From Pelagibacteraceae bacterium TMED124 (GTDB lineage Bacteria > Pseudomonadota > Alphaproteobacteria > Pelagibacterales > Pelagibacteraceae), in contig NHFZ02000004.1 of assembly GCA_002171275.2 (NCBI GenBank), forward strand, positions 1 through 24,038: 24,038 nucleotides of DNA, given 5' to 3'. A model generated the notes under the pieces. The model did not search any database. It was not told the origin of the DNA and saw only the letters and a list, made by a program, of their open reading frames with translations. Of the stretch, positions 6,845 to 14,838 are shown one piece after another (position 1 is the stretch's first letter; every line of letters starts with the position of its first letter). The position numbers were made by a program, and so were the translations under genes.

Positions 6845-9501
6845 AAAAATACAATCCTCATAAAGATTCCGATAGTCAAGCTACTTTAGATTGGATTGAA
6901 TCTTTAGACTCTGTTATAAAATTTGAAGGTATTGAACGTGCTCATTACATAATAGAGAAATTAATTGAATACTCTAGAAGAAATGGAGTTAGACTTCCAT
7001 ACTCTCCATGTACTCCATATTTTAACACAATACCTACAGATCAGCAACAACCCTTCCCAGGTAATAGGTCTATAGAAAGACGTATAAAATCAATAAATCG
7101 TTGGAATGCTATGGCTATGGTAGTAAGAGCAAATAAATTTAACGAAGGAATTGGAGGCCATATATCTACTTTTGCATCTTCAGCAACTCTTTATGAAGTG
7201 GGATTCAATCATTTTTTCAAAGGTCCGGATTATCATGGAGGTGACTTAGTTTTTTTTCAAGGCCATGTTGCTCCTGGAATCTATGCTAGATCATATATGG
7301 AAGGACGTTTAACTGAAGAACATTTACGAAATTTCAGAAAAGAAATATCTAGTAAAAATGGTCTTTCTTCTTACCCACATCCATGGCTAATGCCCAATTA
7401 TTGGGAATTTGCAACTGTATCTATGGGATTAGGACCTATTATGGCAATTTATCAAGCAAGATTTATGAAATACCTGCAAAATCGAAATTTAATTCAAAAA
7501 ACAGATAAAAAAGTATGGGCCTTTTTGGGTGACGGAGAAATGGATGAGCCAGAATCACTAGGTGCCCTAACTCTTGCTTATAGAGAAAAACTAGATAATC
7601 TTATTTTTGTTGTAAATTGCAATCTCCAACGATTAGATGGACCCGTTCGTGGAAATGGAAATATAATTCAGGAATTAGAAGGAGCTTTTAGAGGGTCAGG
7701 TTGGAATGTAATCAAAGTTATATGGGGATCAAACTGGGACTCTATTTTTGAGAAAGATACCAAAGGACTCCTTGCTAAAAGAGTTAAAGAGCTTGTAGAT
7801 GGAGATCTTTTAAAGTATGTTGTTGAAGGCGGTGCTTACACGAGAGAAAATTTTTGGGGGAAATATCCAGAATTAAAAGATATGGTTTCACATCTATCAG
7901 ATGAAGACTTAGAAAATCTGAAACTTGGAGGACATGATCCTGCAAAAATTTATGCTGCATACTATGAAGCTATAAATCATAAAAACCAACCAACTGTCAT
8001 ATTAGCTAGAACTATTAAAGGTTATGGCCTTGGAGAGTCTGGAGAAGGCCGTAATGTTACTCATCAACAAAAGAAATTAAACGAAGAAGAATTACTACAA
8101 TTCAGAACAAAGTTCAATATACCTTTGTCTGATCAAGATTGTATAAAAACACCATTTTATAAACCTTGTGAATCGAGTGAAGAGGTAGAATATATTCATG
8201 AAAGACGAAAAAAACTTCATGGCTACATGCCAAATAGAAAAGACGCTTCAAAGAACCTTACAATACCTGAATTAACAATCTTCAAGGAACTTTTAGAAGG
8301 ATCAGATAAAAGAAAGATATCTACAACTATGGCATTTGTACGTTTACTAAGATTAGTATGTAAAGATGCAGAAATTGGTGAAAAAATTGTTCCAATAATA
8401 CCTGATGAAGCTAGAACGTTTGGAATAGATCCTTTATTTAGAGAGATTGGGATTTATTCAAGTGAAGGACAAAAGTATGAACCTGTAGATTCTGAACAAT
8501 TCTTATTTTATAAAGAAGCACAAAATGGTCAGATTCTTGAAGAAGGAATTACAGAAGCAGGATCAATATCTAGCTTTATTGCTGCAGGTACTTCTCATAT
8601 AACAAATGGAATTAAAATGATCCCATTTTTTATATACTACTCAATGTTTGGTTTTCAAAGAATCGGAGATTTTATTTGGGCTGCCGCAGATATGAGGACC
8701 AAAGGATTTTTAATCGGAGGAACAGCAGGCAAAACAACTTTATCAGGAGAAGGTTTACAGCATCAAGATGGACATAGTCATTTAATTGCAGGAACTATCC
8801 CAAACTTAAAAGCATATGACCCTGCTTTTTCATATGAAATAGCTGTAATAATACATGATGGTATGAAAAAAATGTATCAAAAAAATCAAGATATATTTTA
8901 CTATATAACAGTCGAAAATGAAAATTACCATCATCCAAAAATGCCAAAAAACATAGAAAATGGTATTATTAAAGGAATGTATCAATTTAAAAAATCTGAA
9001 AATATAAAATTAAAAGTCCAATTACTTGCAAGTGGAGCAATTTTAAATGAAGCAATTGAAGCATCTAAACTATTAAAATCTGACTGGAAAATAAACTCTG
9101 ATGTTTGGTCTGTTACAAGCTATAGTGAATTGTATAGAGATGCAGAAAATATTGAAAGATGGAATATTTTGAATCCAGAAAAAGAACAAAAAACAACCTA
9201 CATAGAAACATCTCTAAACAAAAATTATCCCGTAATTGCTGTGTCAGACTATATTAAATTAGTCAGTGAGCAAATTTCACCTTATATAAATTCTTATTTC
9301 ACATCTCTTGGAACAGATGGTTTCGGTCGAAGTGACACACGAGAAAACCTGAGAGATTTTTTTGAAATAAATCGTTACTATATAGTTATTTCGGCCATAA
9401 ATTCTTTGGTAAAAACAAATAAAATTGATAAAAAAATGTTACAAAAAGCAATTCAAAAATATAGTATAGATACAAAGAAAAAAAATCCTTTTCAAATATA
9501 A
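6841..9501 (+). CDS. aceE: Pyruvate dehydrogenase E1 component, homodimeric type
   Basis: E1 performs thiamine-diphosphate-dependent decarboxylation of pyruvate and reductive acetylation of lipoyl-E2, linking glycolysis to acetyl-CoA. At 886 residues it is nearly the length of E. coli AceE (887), so this is the single-chain alpha2 type. The ThDP/Mg motif runs from GDGEMDEPES at residue 231 to NCNLQRLDGPV at 259. Other conserved stretches are GHISTFASSATLYEVGFNHF, NVTHQQKKLN, IPDEARTFGID, TLSGEGLQHQDGHS and TSLGTDGFGRSDTRENLRDF. It overlaps the upstream DA1-like gene by 4 nt and ends 1 nt before aceF. Confidence 0.97.
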   Translation: MKKYNPHKDSDSQATLDWIESLDSVIKFEGIERAHYIIEKLIEYSRRNGVRLPYSPCTPYFNTIPTDQQQPFPGNRSIERRIKSINRWNAMAMVVRANKFNEGIGGHISTFASSATLYEVGFNHFFKGPDYHGGDLVFFQGHVAPGIYARSYMEGRLTEEHLRNFRKEISSKNGLSSYPHPWLMPNYWEFATVSMGLGPIMAIYQARFMKYLQNRNLIQKTDKKVWAFLGDGEMDEPESLGALTLAYREKLDNLIFVVNCNLQRLDGPVRGNGNIIQELEGAFRGSGWNVIKVIWGSNWDSIFEKDTKGLLAKRVKELVDGDLLKYVVEGGAYTRENFWGKYPELKDMVSHLSDEDLENLKLGGHDPAKIYAAYYEAINHKNQPTVILARTIKGYGLGESGEGRNVTHQQKKLNEEELLQFRTKFNIPLSDQDCIKTPFYKPCESSEEVEYIHERRKKLHGYMPNRKDASKNLTIPELTIFKELLEGSDKRKISTTMAFVRLLRLVCKDAEIGEKIVPIIPDEARTFGIDPLFREIGIYSSEGQKYEPVDSEQFLFYKEAQNGQILEEGITEAGSISSFIAAGTSHITNGIKMIPFFIYYSMFGFQRIGDFIWAAADMRTKGFLIGGTAGKTTLSGEGLQHQDGHSHLIAGTIPNLKAYDPAFSYEIAVIIHDGMKKMYQKNQDIFYYITVENENYHHPKMPKNIENGIIKGMYQFKKSENIKLKVQLLASGAILNEAIEASKLLKSDWKINSDVWSVTSYSELYRDAENIERWNILNPEKEQKTTYIETSLNKNYPVIAVSDYIKLVSEQISPYINSYFTSLGTDGFGRSDTRENLRDFFEINRYYIVISAINSLVKTNKIDKKMLQKAIQKYSIDTKKKNPFQI

Positions 9502-9502
9502 A

Positions 9503-10864
9503 ATGAATATAATTTTACCACAACTAGGAGAAGGAATTGATAAAGTTGAAGTGACAGATGTATTCTTTTCAAAAGGCGATTCAGTCAAATTTAACGATAT
9601 CTTAATAGTCGTAGAGTCTGACAAAGCTTCTATGGAAATACCTATAGAAGAATCTGGAACAATAGCTCAAATTTTAATTGCAAAAGGAGATTTAATAAAA
9701 CCTGGCGATATAATTGCTGAAATAACCAACGATACCACATCTACAGATAAAGATGACCTCAATGACTCAAAAAACAAAAACCCTGAAAATAATTCTATAA
9801 CAGAAGAGGGGGCCCCTATAAAAGAACAAGACATTACAGAAAATGACAGGCTAAACACACCTGAAAAACTAAATTCTTTTAAAAAAACAATTGATATAAT
9901 CACAACTCCTTCCGTAAGAAAGCTTGCAAGAGAACTAGGATGTAATCTTAATAATATAACAGGATCTGAAAAAAACAACAGGATAACTAAACAGGATGTG
10001 CTAGAGTATGTTAAAAAAAATGTAGAAGAAAAAAAAATGACATCGCCAAATCAAATTGAAGATGAATCTAAGTCTGATAATTACTCTAACCAATCGAATC
10101 CTGATCATAAAGTAAAAAAAACTCATAATGAAAAAACTGATAGCAAAATTAATGAAAAGCAATTTTTAAAGTTTGGCTCAATCGAAAAAGTTATGTTTAA
10201 TAACATTAGAAAAGCAACATCAGAAAAAATGACAAAATCATGGAACACCATTCCTCATGTCACTCATTTTGATGAAGTTCCAATAGATTACATACTTAAT
10301 CTAAAACAAGAAATTCAATCTGCTACTGATTCAAATAAAATATCTATATTAACTTTTATTATTAAATCTTTAATCAAAACATTAACAGTTATGCGAAACT
10401 TCAATAGTACCATAGATATTGAAAATGATATTCTTATTATAAAAAACTACATAAATCTTGGTATAGCAGTAGACACGCCTAATGGCCTTGTTGTACCATC
10501 TTTAAAAAACATAGAAAAAAAATCATTAAAAGAAATAAATGATTCAATTATTCAAATTAGTAATAAAGCACGGACTAAAAAAGTATCTATTGAGGATTTA
10601 TCAGATGGTACTTTTACTATATCTAGTTTAGGTGGAATTGGTGGCAAGTTCTTCACTCCTATTATAAATTATCCTGAGGTTGCTATAATGGGAATATCAA
10701 GGATATATACAAAATTAGGATTAGACTATAACAACTTACCGTATGAAACAAAGATACTGCCTTTTTCATTATCTTACGACCACCGTGTTATAGATGGTGC
10801 AGAAGCTGCACGCTTTTGTAATTTATTTAAAAAAAACATAACAAATTTATCATCACATGAATAA
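9503..10864 (+). CDS. aceF: Dihydrolipoamide acetyltransferase, E2 of pyruvate dehydrogenase
   Basis: E2 is the core of the complex. It accepts the acetyl group on a swinging lipoyl arm and transfers it to CoA. In its 453 residues there is one lipoyl domain (about 1-78) with lipoyl-lysine Lys41 in ESDKASMEIP. A low-complexity charged linker follows, then a peripheral-subunit-binding domain (about 133-172: TPSVRKLARELGCNL ... RITKQDVLEYV). A second Asn/Lys/Ser-rich linker leads to the catalytic domain (about 220-453), with SYDHRVIDGAEAARF and catalytic His427. E. coli AceF has three lipoyl domains; this one has a single domain. The following gene lpdA overlaps its end by 8 nt. Confidence 0.96.
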   Translation: MNIILPQLGEGIDKVEVTDVFFSKGDSVKFNDILIVVESDKASMEIPIEESGTIAQILIAKGDLIKPGDIIAEITNDTTSTDKDDLNDSKNKNPENNSITEEGAPIKEQDITENDRLNTPEKLNSFKKTIDIITTPSVRKLARELGCNLNNITGSEKNNRITKQDVLEYVKKNVEEKKMTSPNQIEDESKSDNYSNQSNPDHKVKKTHNEKTDSKINEKQFLKFGSIEKVMFNNIRKATSEKMTKSWNTIPHVTHFDEVPIDYILNLKQEIQSATDSNKISILTFIIKSLIKTLTVMRNFNSTIDIENDILIIKNYINLGIAVDTPNGLVVPSLKNIEKKSLKEINDSIIQISNKARTKKVSIEDLSDGTFTISSLGGIGGKFFTPIINYPEVAIMGISRIYTKLGLDYNNLPYETKILPFSLSYDHRVIDGAEAARFCNLFKKNITNLSSHE

Positions 10865-12293
10865 TATATCGAATTCTGATCATGAATTAATTGTTATAGG
10901 CTCTGGACCTGGAGGATATGCAGCTGCTTTTAGAGCTGCAGATCTTGGAATAAAAGTAAGCCTAGTAGAAAAAGACTCTAATCTTGGAGGTGTATGTCTA
11001 AATAGAGGATGCATACCTTCAAAATCACTTCTATATATATCGAAAATTGTAAATGAAACACAGAAAGCATCTGAGATTGGTGTAAAATTCAAATCACCAA
11101 AATTAGAAATAACTAAAATAAATGAATGGAAAAATTCTATAATTAAAAATTTATATACTGGGATAGAAAGTTTAGCAAAAAGAAGAAATGTAACTATAAT
11201 TAATGGTAAGGCTAAGTTTATTTCCAAAAATGAATTGATAATTTCTAATGCTGAAAAAACCATGAATGCCAAATTTAAAAATTGTATTATTGCAACTGGT
11301 TCAAAATCATCTAATATTTCAAACATAAAAATAAATCATAAAAACATAATAAGTTCAAAAGATGCTTTGGACTTCAAATCTATACCTAAAAATATGCTGA
11401 TAATAGGAGGAGGGTATATTGGATTGGAAATGGCCACATTTTATAGTGGTATGGGCAGCAATATAGATGTTGTAGAGTTTTCATCTAACATATTATCTGA
11501 CATGGACTACGATCTAGTTAAGACACTTAAAAGAGAACTGAATAGTAAAGTGAGTATATTAACGGAAACTAAAGTAATCGATGTAAAAGATAATATAAAT
11601 AATGTTTCAGTATCACTTGAGTCTTCAAATAAAGAAATTACTAAAAAATCATATGATAAAATTTTAGTTTGCGTTGGAAGAGAGCCTAATACTGGGAGCC
11701 TTAATCTTTCTAATGCAGATATAGAAACTAATGAAAAAGGATTTATTGAAGTAAATTCTGAATGTAGAACACTAACTACTAATATTTTTGCAATAGGAGA
11801 TATTACAGGTAATCCAATGCTTGCTCATCGAGCAACGCATCAAGGCAAAGTAGCTGCTGAAGTTATCGCTGGCAAAAAAAGAGTTTTTGAGCCTGAATCT
11901 ATACCCTATGTTATATTTACTAATCCAGAAATTGCATGGGTAGGCCCCTCTGAAAAAGAATTACAAAACAAAGGTGAAAAAATAGGGATTAAAACCTTCC
12001 CATGGCAAGCAAATGCTAAGGCACTGACTTTAGGTTGTTCTTATGGAAAAACTAAAATTATTTACTGTAAAAAAACCCATAAAATATTTAGTATTGGTAT
12101 CATTGGAACAAATGCTGGAGATTTGATTGGAGAAGCTGCTCTTGCAATTGAAATGAATGCTTTTGTTGAAGACATATCTTTATCAATTCATCCTCATCCT
12201 ACATTAACAGAAACAATTGCAAATGCTGCCGAAATGATTGATGGGACCATCACTGATTTATATTACCCAAAAAGAAAAATCTCTAATCACTAA
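10857..12293 (+). CDS. lpdA: Dihydrolipoamide dehydrogenase, E3
   Basis: E3 is a flavoprotein that reoxidises the dihydrolipoyl arm of E2 with NAD+. It has 478 residues. The FAD-binding motif is VIGSGPGGYAAA (13-24), and the redox-active disulfide lies in GGVCLNRGCIPSK (Cys47 and Cys52). The NAD-binding motif is IIGGGYIGLEMA, the second FAD motif is IFAIGDITG, and the dimer-interface catalytic pair in HPHPTLTE is His447 with Glu452. It is the last gene of the PDH operon. Its 3' end overlaps the convergent 53-residue lipoprotein gene by 11 nt. I see no hairpin terminator after it. Confidence 0.97.
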   Translation: MNNISNSDHELIVIGSGPGGYAAAFRAADLGIKVSLVEKDSNLGGVCLNRGCIPSKSLLYISKIVNETQKASEIGVKFKSPKLEITKINEWKNSIIKNLYTGIESLAKRRNVTIINGKAKFISKNELIISNAEKTMNAKFKNCIIATGSKSSNISNIKINHKNIISSKDALDFKSIPKNMLIIGGGYIGLEMATFYSGMGSNIDVVEFSSNILSDMDYDLVKTLKRELNSKVSILTETKVIDVKDNINNVSVSLESSNKEITKKSYDKILVCVGREPNTGSLNLSNADIETNEKGFIEVNSECRTLTTNIFAIGDITGNPMLAHRATHQGKVAAEVIAGKKRVFEPESIPYVIFTNPEIAWVGPSEKELQNKGEKIGIKTFPWQANAKALTLGCSYGKTKIIYCKKTHKIFSIGIIGTNAGDLIGEAALAIEMNAFVEDISLSIHPHPTLTETIANAAEMIDGTITDLYYPKRKISNH

Positions 12294-12444
12294 CTATATT
12301 CTTTTCTAGCTTTTTTTTGATTTGAATTAAATTATTAGTAGGTAAATCACATACATAATTTTCACATATATATGTCATAGGTGTATCTTTTTCATTATTA
12401 TTAGAACATAGTAAAATTGAGAAACATATTATTAATAAATACAT
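12283..12444 (-). CDS. Small lipoprotein with a tail like the C-terminus of YyaL/DUF255 proteins
   Basis: This 53-residue frame begins at the ATG 12444-12442, 3 nt after the stop of the MORN-like lipoprotein gene, and ends at a TAG inside the convergent lpdA 3' end. It begins with a short hydrophobic stretch ending in a lipobox-like site (SILLCSNNN, Cys13), so a mature lipoprotein of about 40 residues is expected. The rest, MTYICENYVCDLPTNN, resembles the extreme C-terminus of thioredoxin-domain YyaL (DUF255) proteins, which often end in a TAYVCxNxxCxxP pattern. Two cysteines (Cys27 and Cys32) could bind metal or form a disulfide. Support comes from operon position and a sensible signal peptide. 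There is no strong ribosome site, and the YyaL likeness is from memory. Confidence 0.55.
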   Translation of the reverse strand: MYLLIICFSILLCSNNNEKDTPMTYICENYVCDLPTNNLIQIKKKLEKNIVSD

Positions 12445-12447
12445 TCT

Positions 12448-12873
12448 TTATTTTAAGATAACACCATCTTTATTCCATGATCTCATAAGTGTCTTTTCTA
12501 TACCGAATTCGTAAAGTTGTTCTGACTTTAATTTACCATTTCTATAGTACCATCTTTCATAACCATTTTTTTGTCCATAAAAATACTTAACAGAATGCAT
12601 TAGCATGCCATCAGGATAATAATCTCTCCAGTAACCATGAAGTTTACCATTTTCATAATTTGCTTCTGAAGCAAGATTGCAGTCCTCATCCCACTTCAAC
12701 ATTGGTCCATCAAATTTATTATTAAAAAAAGATACTCGATATTTTTTGCAGCCATTATCATAATATTCTATTGACTTTTTTCTTGTAAACTTTTTAAAAA
12801 TTTTAGGAGTCTTAAAATTTGTACAACTTGTTATTATTAAAAAAATATATATATTTAATAATAGCAACTTCAT
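12448..12873 (-). CDS. Lipoprotein with MORN_2 / YwqK-like repeats
   Basis: This is a predicted lipoprotein of 141 residues with the signal MKLLLLNIYIFLIITSC and lipidated Cys17. The mature part has about four repeats of the MORN_2 type (YxxGxxxxxxxxYxxGxxxGxxxxYYxDG), for example YENGKLHGYWRDYYPDGMLM and KNGYERWYYRNGKLKSE. Such repeats are common in Bacteroidetes-type envelope proteins, some of which are labelled YwqK antitoxin by similarity. No toxin lies beside it, so that name would mislead here. It sits between the YceI-family gene (5 nt upstream) and the 53-residue lipoprotein gene (3 nt downstream), in a three-gene envelope operon. Its function is unknown. Confidence 0.8.
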   Translation of the reverse strand: MKLLLLNIYIFLIITSCTNFKTPKIFKKFTRKKSIEYYDNGCKKYRVSFFNNKFDGPMLKWDEDCNLASEANYENGKLHGYWRDYYPDGMLMHSVKYFYGQKNGYERWYYRNGKLKSEQLYEFGIEKTLMRSWNKDGVILK

Positions 12874-12878
12874 TAATT

Positions 12879-13451
12879 CTATTTTTCAGCAGTAATGCTA
12901 AATTTTATAGTAAAATCATCATAAATCATTCTATCTGACAAATTTTCAAAAAAACTACCTGAACCATAAATTATATCAAAATCTGTTCTATCAATAGTAG
13001 CAACTCCTATTGATTTAGCATAATTATTATCTATATGAATTGAGGCAGGTATTATAATTTCATTCTTTATATCTTTAATAGTCATAATACCTTCAATTGC
13101 AATATTATCAACCATAATAAATTGATATGTCTTATTTATTTCAAATGATGCAAATGGATACTTTTCAACACTAAAAAAATCGTCATCTTTAAGATGATTC
13201 TCTAATTTTTTATTCCATTCGTAATTTTCAATATCTAATACTTTAATGGTATTCATATCAATAATAATGTTACCACCTAGTATAGAATCATTTCTTATAT
13301 CTATAAAACCTTCCTTTATAGATATTTCACCATAATGTTCTCCAGTAACTTTTGAACCAACCCATAAAACTTTAGACTGATCGGTATTTAAAATATATTT
13401 TTCAGAATATATAATTGAAAAAATAATATATAGTAAAAAAAAAGTTCTCAT
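12879..13451 (-). CDS. YceI-family periplasmic protein
   Basis: This is an exported lipocalin-like protein of 190 residues; YceI proteins bind polyisoprenoid chains in a beta-barrel pocket. Residues 1-16 form a signal peptide. The mature protein shows the family course: YILNTDQSKVLWVGSKVTGEHYG (first strands), GFIDIRND, a D(E)FF-type motif LKDDDFFSVEKYPFASFE, GIMTIKDIKNEIIIPA, and ATIDRTDFDIIYG near the C-terminus. AAGGA lies about 10 nt before the ATG. It is first of the three-gene operon with the MORN-like and 53-residue lipoproteins. Its mRNA leader may include the terminator hairpin at 13496-13527, only 44 nt upstream of the ATG, so attenuation is possible. Confidence 0.88.
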   Translation of the reverse strand: MRTFFLLYIIFSIIYSEKYILNTDQSKVLWVGSKVTGEHYGEISIKEGFIDIRNDSILGGNIIIDMNTIKVLDIENYEWNKKLENHLKDDDFFSVEKYPFASFEINKTYQFIMVDNIAIEGIMTIKDIKNEIIIPASIHIDNNYAKSIGVATIDRTDFDIIYGSGSFFENLSDRMIYDDFTIKFSITAEK

Positions 13452-13495
13452 AATAAAATTCCTTAATATTAATAATAATTATACTGAATTTAAAT

Positions 13496-13527
13496 AAAAA
13501 AGGGAACTCTTAAAAGAGCTCCCTTTT
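13496..13527 (-). terminator. Rho-independent terminator (stem works on both strands)
   Basis: Arms 13498-13511 and 13514-13527 pair almost perfectly around a very short loop. The core is GGGAGCTCTT / AAGAGTTCCC with one G-U wobble, flanked by A and T runs. On the minus strand it ends in a run of six U, and T-rich sequence also follows on the plus strand. It lies 132 nt after the tadA stop and 44 nt before the YceI-family start. It may end the tadA operon, end a small RNA, or act as an attenuator for the YceI operon. Confidence 0.8.
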
Positions 13528-13608
13528 ATTGTTTACCAGAGTCGAAGTTATAATAGGAGTAAGAAGTAGGCAGAGTACTTCCCTCTTTTTCTTACGTATG
13601 AAATTTAT
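13528..13608 (-). ncRNA. Possible structured leader or small RNA upstream of the YceI-family gene
   Basis: This non-coding stretch between tadA and the YceI gene is less AT-rich than other gaps. It contains two pairings that share bases: GTAAGAA (13559-13565) with TTCTTAC (13589-13595), and GAAGTA (13563-13568) with TACTTC (13576-13581). A TATAAT hexamer lies just upstream on the minus strand at 13614-13609. A transcript from there would end at the terminator 13527-13496 after roughly 110 nt. That layout fits a small RNA or a riboswitch-like leader, but I recognise no known family and find no convincing -35 box. Confidence 0.3.
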
Positions 13609-13658
13609 ATTATAATTCACGATATCTAAATTGATGCAGAGCACAAAATTTCAACAAT

Positions 13659-14141
13659 TCAATTATATCCTTTAATTTTAGCTCTTTTTAACTCAAAAAA
13701 ATCTCTAATAATGCTTAAACACTTACCTTCAAGAATTCCTCCAAAAACAGTTGCTTTATGCGGAAACTTAGGACTACTACATAATTGATACAAAGATGAT
13801 GCACACCCATATTTATTATCATAAGCTCCAAATATTACATTACTTAAACGAGAATTAACAATCGCTCCAGCGCACATCAAACAAGGCTCTTTTGTAACAT
13901 AAAGACTACAACCATCTAATCTCCAATTTTTAATACTGCTAGTAGCAGAAGTAATCGCAATCATTTCAGCATGAGCAGTCCCATCATTCAATGTTTCACA
14001 TTGATTATATCCTCTTCCTATTATTTGATTGTCTTTAACAATAATAGCTCCAATAGGAACCTCTTCTTGTTGAAAAGCTTTTTCCGCTTCACGAAACGCA
14101 TACTCCATCCATTTTTTCTTATTATCTTTATTAAAATCCAT
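13659..14141 (-). CDS. tadA: tRNA-specific adenosine deaminase TadA
   Basis: TadA deaminates A34 of tRNA-Arg(ACG) to inosine, which lets one tRNA read CGU, CGC and CGA. It has 160 residues and the cytidine-deaminase fold. The zinc/proton-shuttle motif is AHAEM with His57 and Glu59, and PCLMC carries the other zinc ligands Cys87 and Cys90. CAGAIVNSRLSNVIFGAYD is the usual TadA continuation; guanine deaminases differ here, so TadA is the better call. It overlaps rsmE by 11 nt and is the last gene of the tRNA-ENPP-rsmE-tadA run. Its expected substrate, tRNA-Arg(ACG), is encoded upstream on the same strand at 16202-16129. Confidence 0.92.
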   Translation of the reverse strand: MDFNKDNKKKWMEYAFREAEKAFQQEEVPIGAIIVKDNQIIGRGYNQCETLNDGTAHAEMIAITSATSSIKNWRLDGCSLYVTKEPCLMCAGAIVNSRLSNVIFGAYDNKYGCASSLYQLCSSPKFPHKATVFGGILEGKCLSIIRDFFELKRAKIKGYN

Positions 14142-14838
14142 TGATAAAATTGAATGCTCCTATGGTTGAAATCACAGCAGTCTCAGTCCTAAGCCTTCTA
14201 TTTCCAAGAGAAACTGTCTTAAAGTTATTATCAACTGCTAAATTTACCTCATCTACAGTAAAATCACCTTCAGGACCAATGATAGCACATGTATTTACAT
14301 CTGACTCTAAAGCTTTGCTAATAAAAAGCCTCTTTTTATCTACTATATGTGGAATAACACATTGTTTTTCTTTTACTCCTAAAATAAAATCCTTATAAGC
14401 AATCATGTCTTCAATAATAATTTTATAAGGATTAAAGGATTGTTTCATTGAAGAAATAGCAATTTTTTTCAAACGCTCAATTTTAACTTTTTTTCTTATA
14501 GAACGCCTAGTCTTTATAAAAGTTAACTTATAGGCTCCCATTTCAACAATTTTTTCAACAAGCCAATCTAATCTATCTGTACTTTTAGGAGGCGCTACTG
14601 CAATATGAATATTAAACTTATTTTTTTCTATAAAATCAGATTTAATGATTTTAACAGTACAACTATTATAATTATCATCCAAAATTTCACATTCATATAT
14701 ATGGCCCATCCCATCCAAAACTTTGATTTTATCGCCTATTTTATGACGCAAAACTTTAATACAATGCATAGACTCAATACTAGATAAATAAATAAGATTT
14801 AAGTCTTTTTCTTTTAAACCATAAAAAGGAATACTCAT
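14131..14838 (-). CDS. rsmE: 16S rRNA (uracil-1498-N3)-methyltransferase
   Basis: RsmE methylates U1498 of 16S rRNA using S-adenosylmethionine. It has 235 residues. The N-terminal PUA-like RNA-binding part includes HCIKVLRHKIGD. The C-terminal SPOUT (knotted) methyltransferase part includes APPKSTDRLDWLVEKIVEMG (82-101), MKQSFNP, IIGPEGDF (186-193) and the SAM-site motif LGNRRLRTETA (211-221). It overlaps the upstream ENPP-like gene by 4 nt (ATGA) and the downstream tadA by 11 nt, giving a tightly coupled operon with two RNA-modifying enzymes. Confidence 0.94.
   Translation of the reverse strand: MSIPFYGLKEKDLNLIYLSSIESMHCIKVLRHKIGDKIKVLDGMGHIYECEILDDNYNSCTVKIIKSDFIEKNKFNIHIAVAPPKSTDRLDWLVEKIVEMGAYKLTFIKTRRSIRKKVKIERLKKIAISSMKQSFNPYKIIIEDMIAYKDFILGVKEKQCVIPHIVDKKRLFISKALESDVNTCAIIGPEGDFTVDEVNLAVDNNFKTVSLGNRRLRTETAVISTIGAFNFINGF

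Noticed and set aside
10880..11326. A 148-codon minus-strand frame opposite lpdA; similar frames lie opposite aceF (9667-9978) and rsmE (14141-14398).
   Set aside because: They are antisense shadows of well-identified genes, with no recognisable protein features.
12448..12873. Calling the MORN-like lipoprotein an antitoxin of a toxin-antitoxin pair.
   Set aside because: It has a lipoprotein signal and sits among envelope genes with no toxin candidate. The YwqK antitoxin label rests only on repeat similarity.
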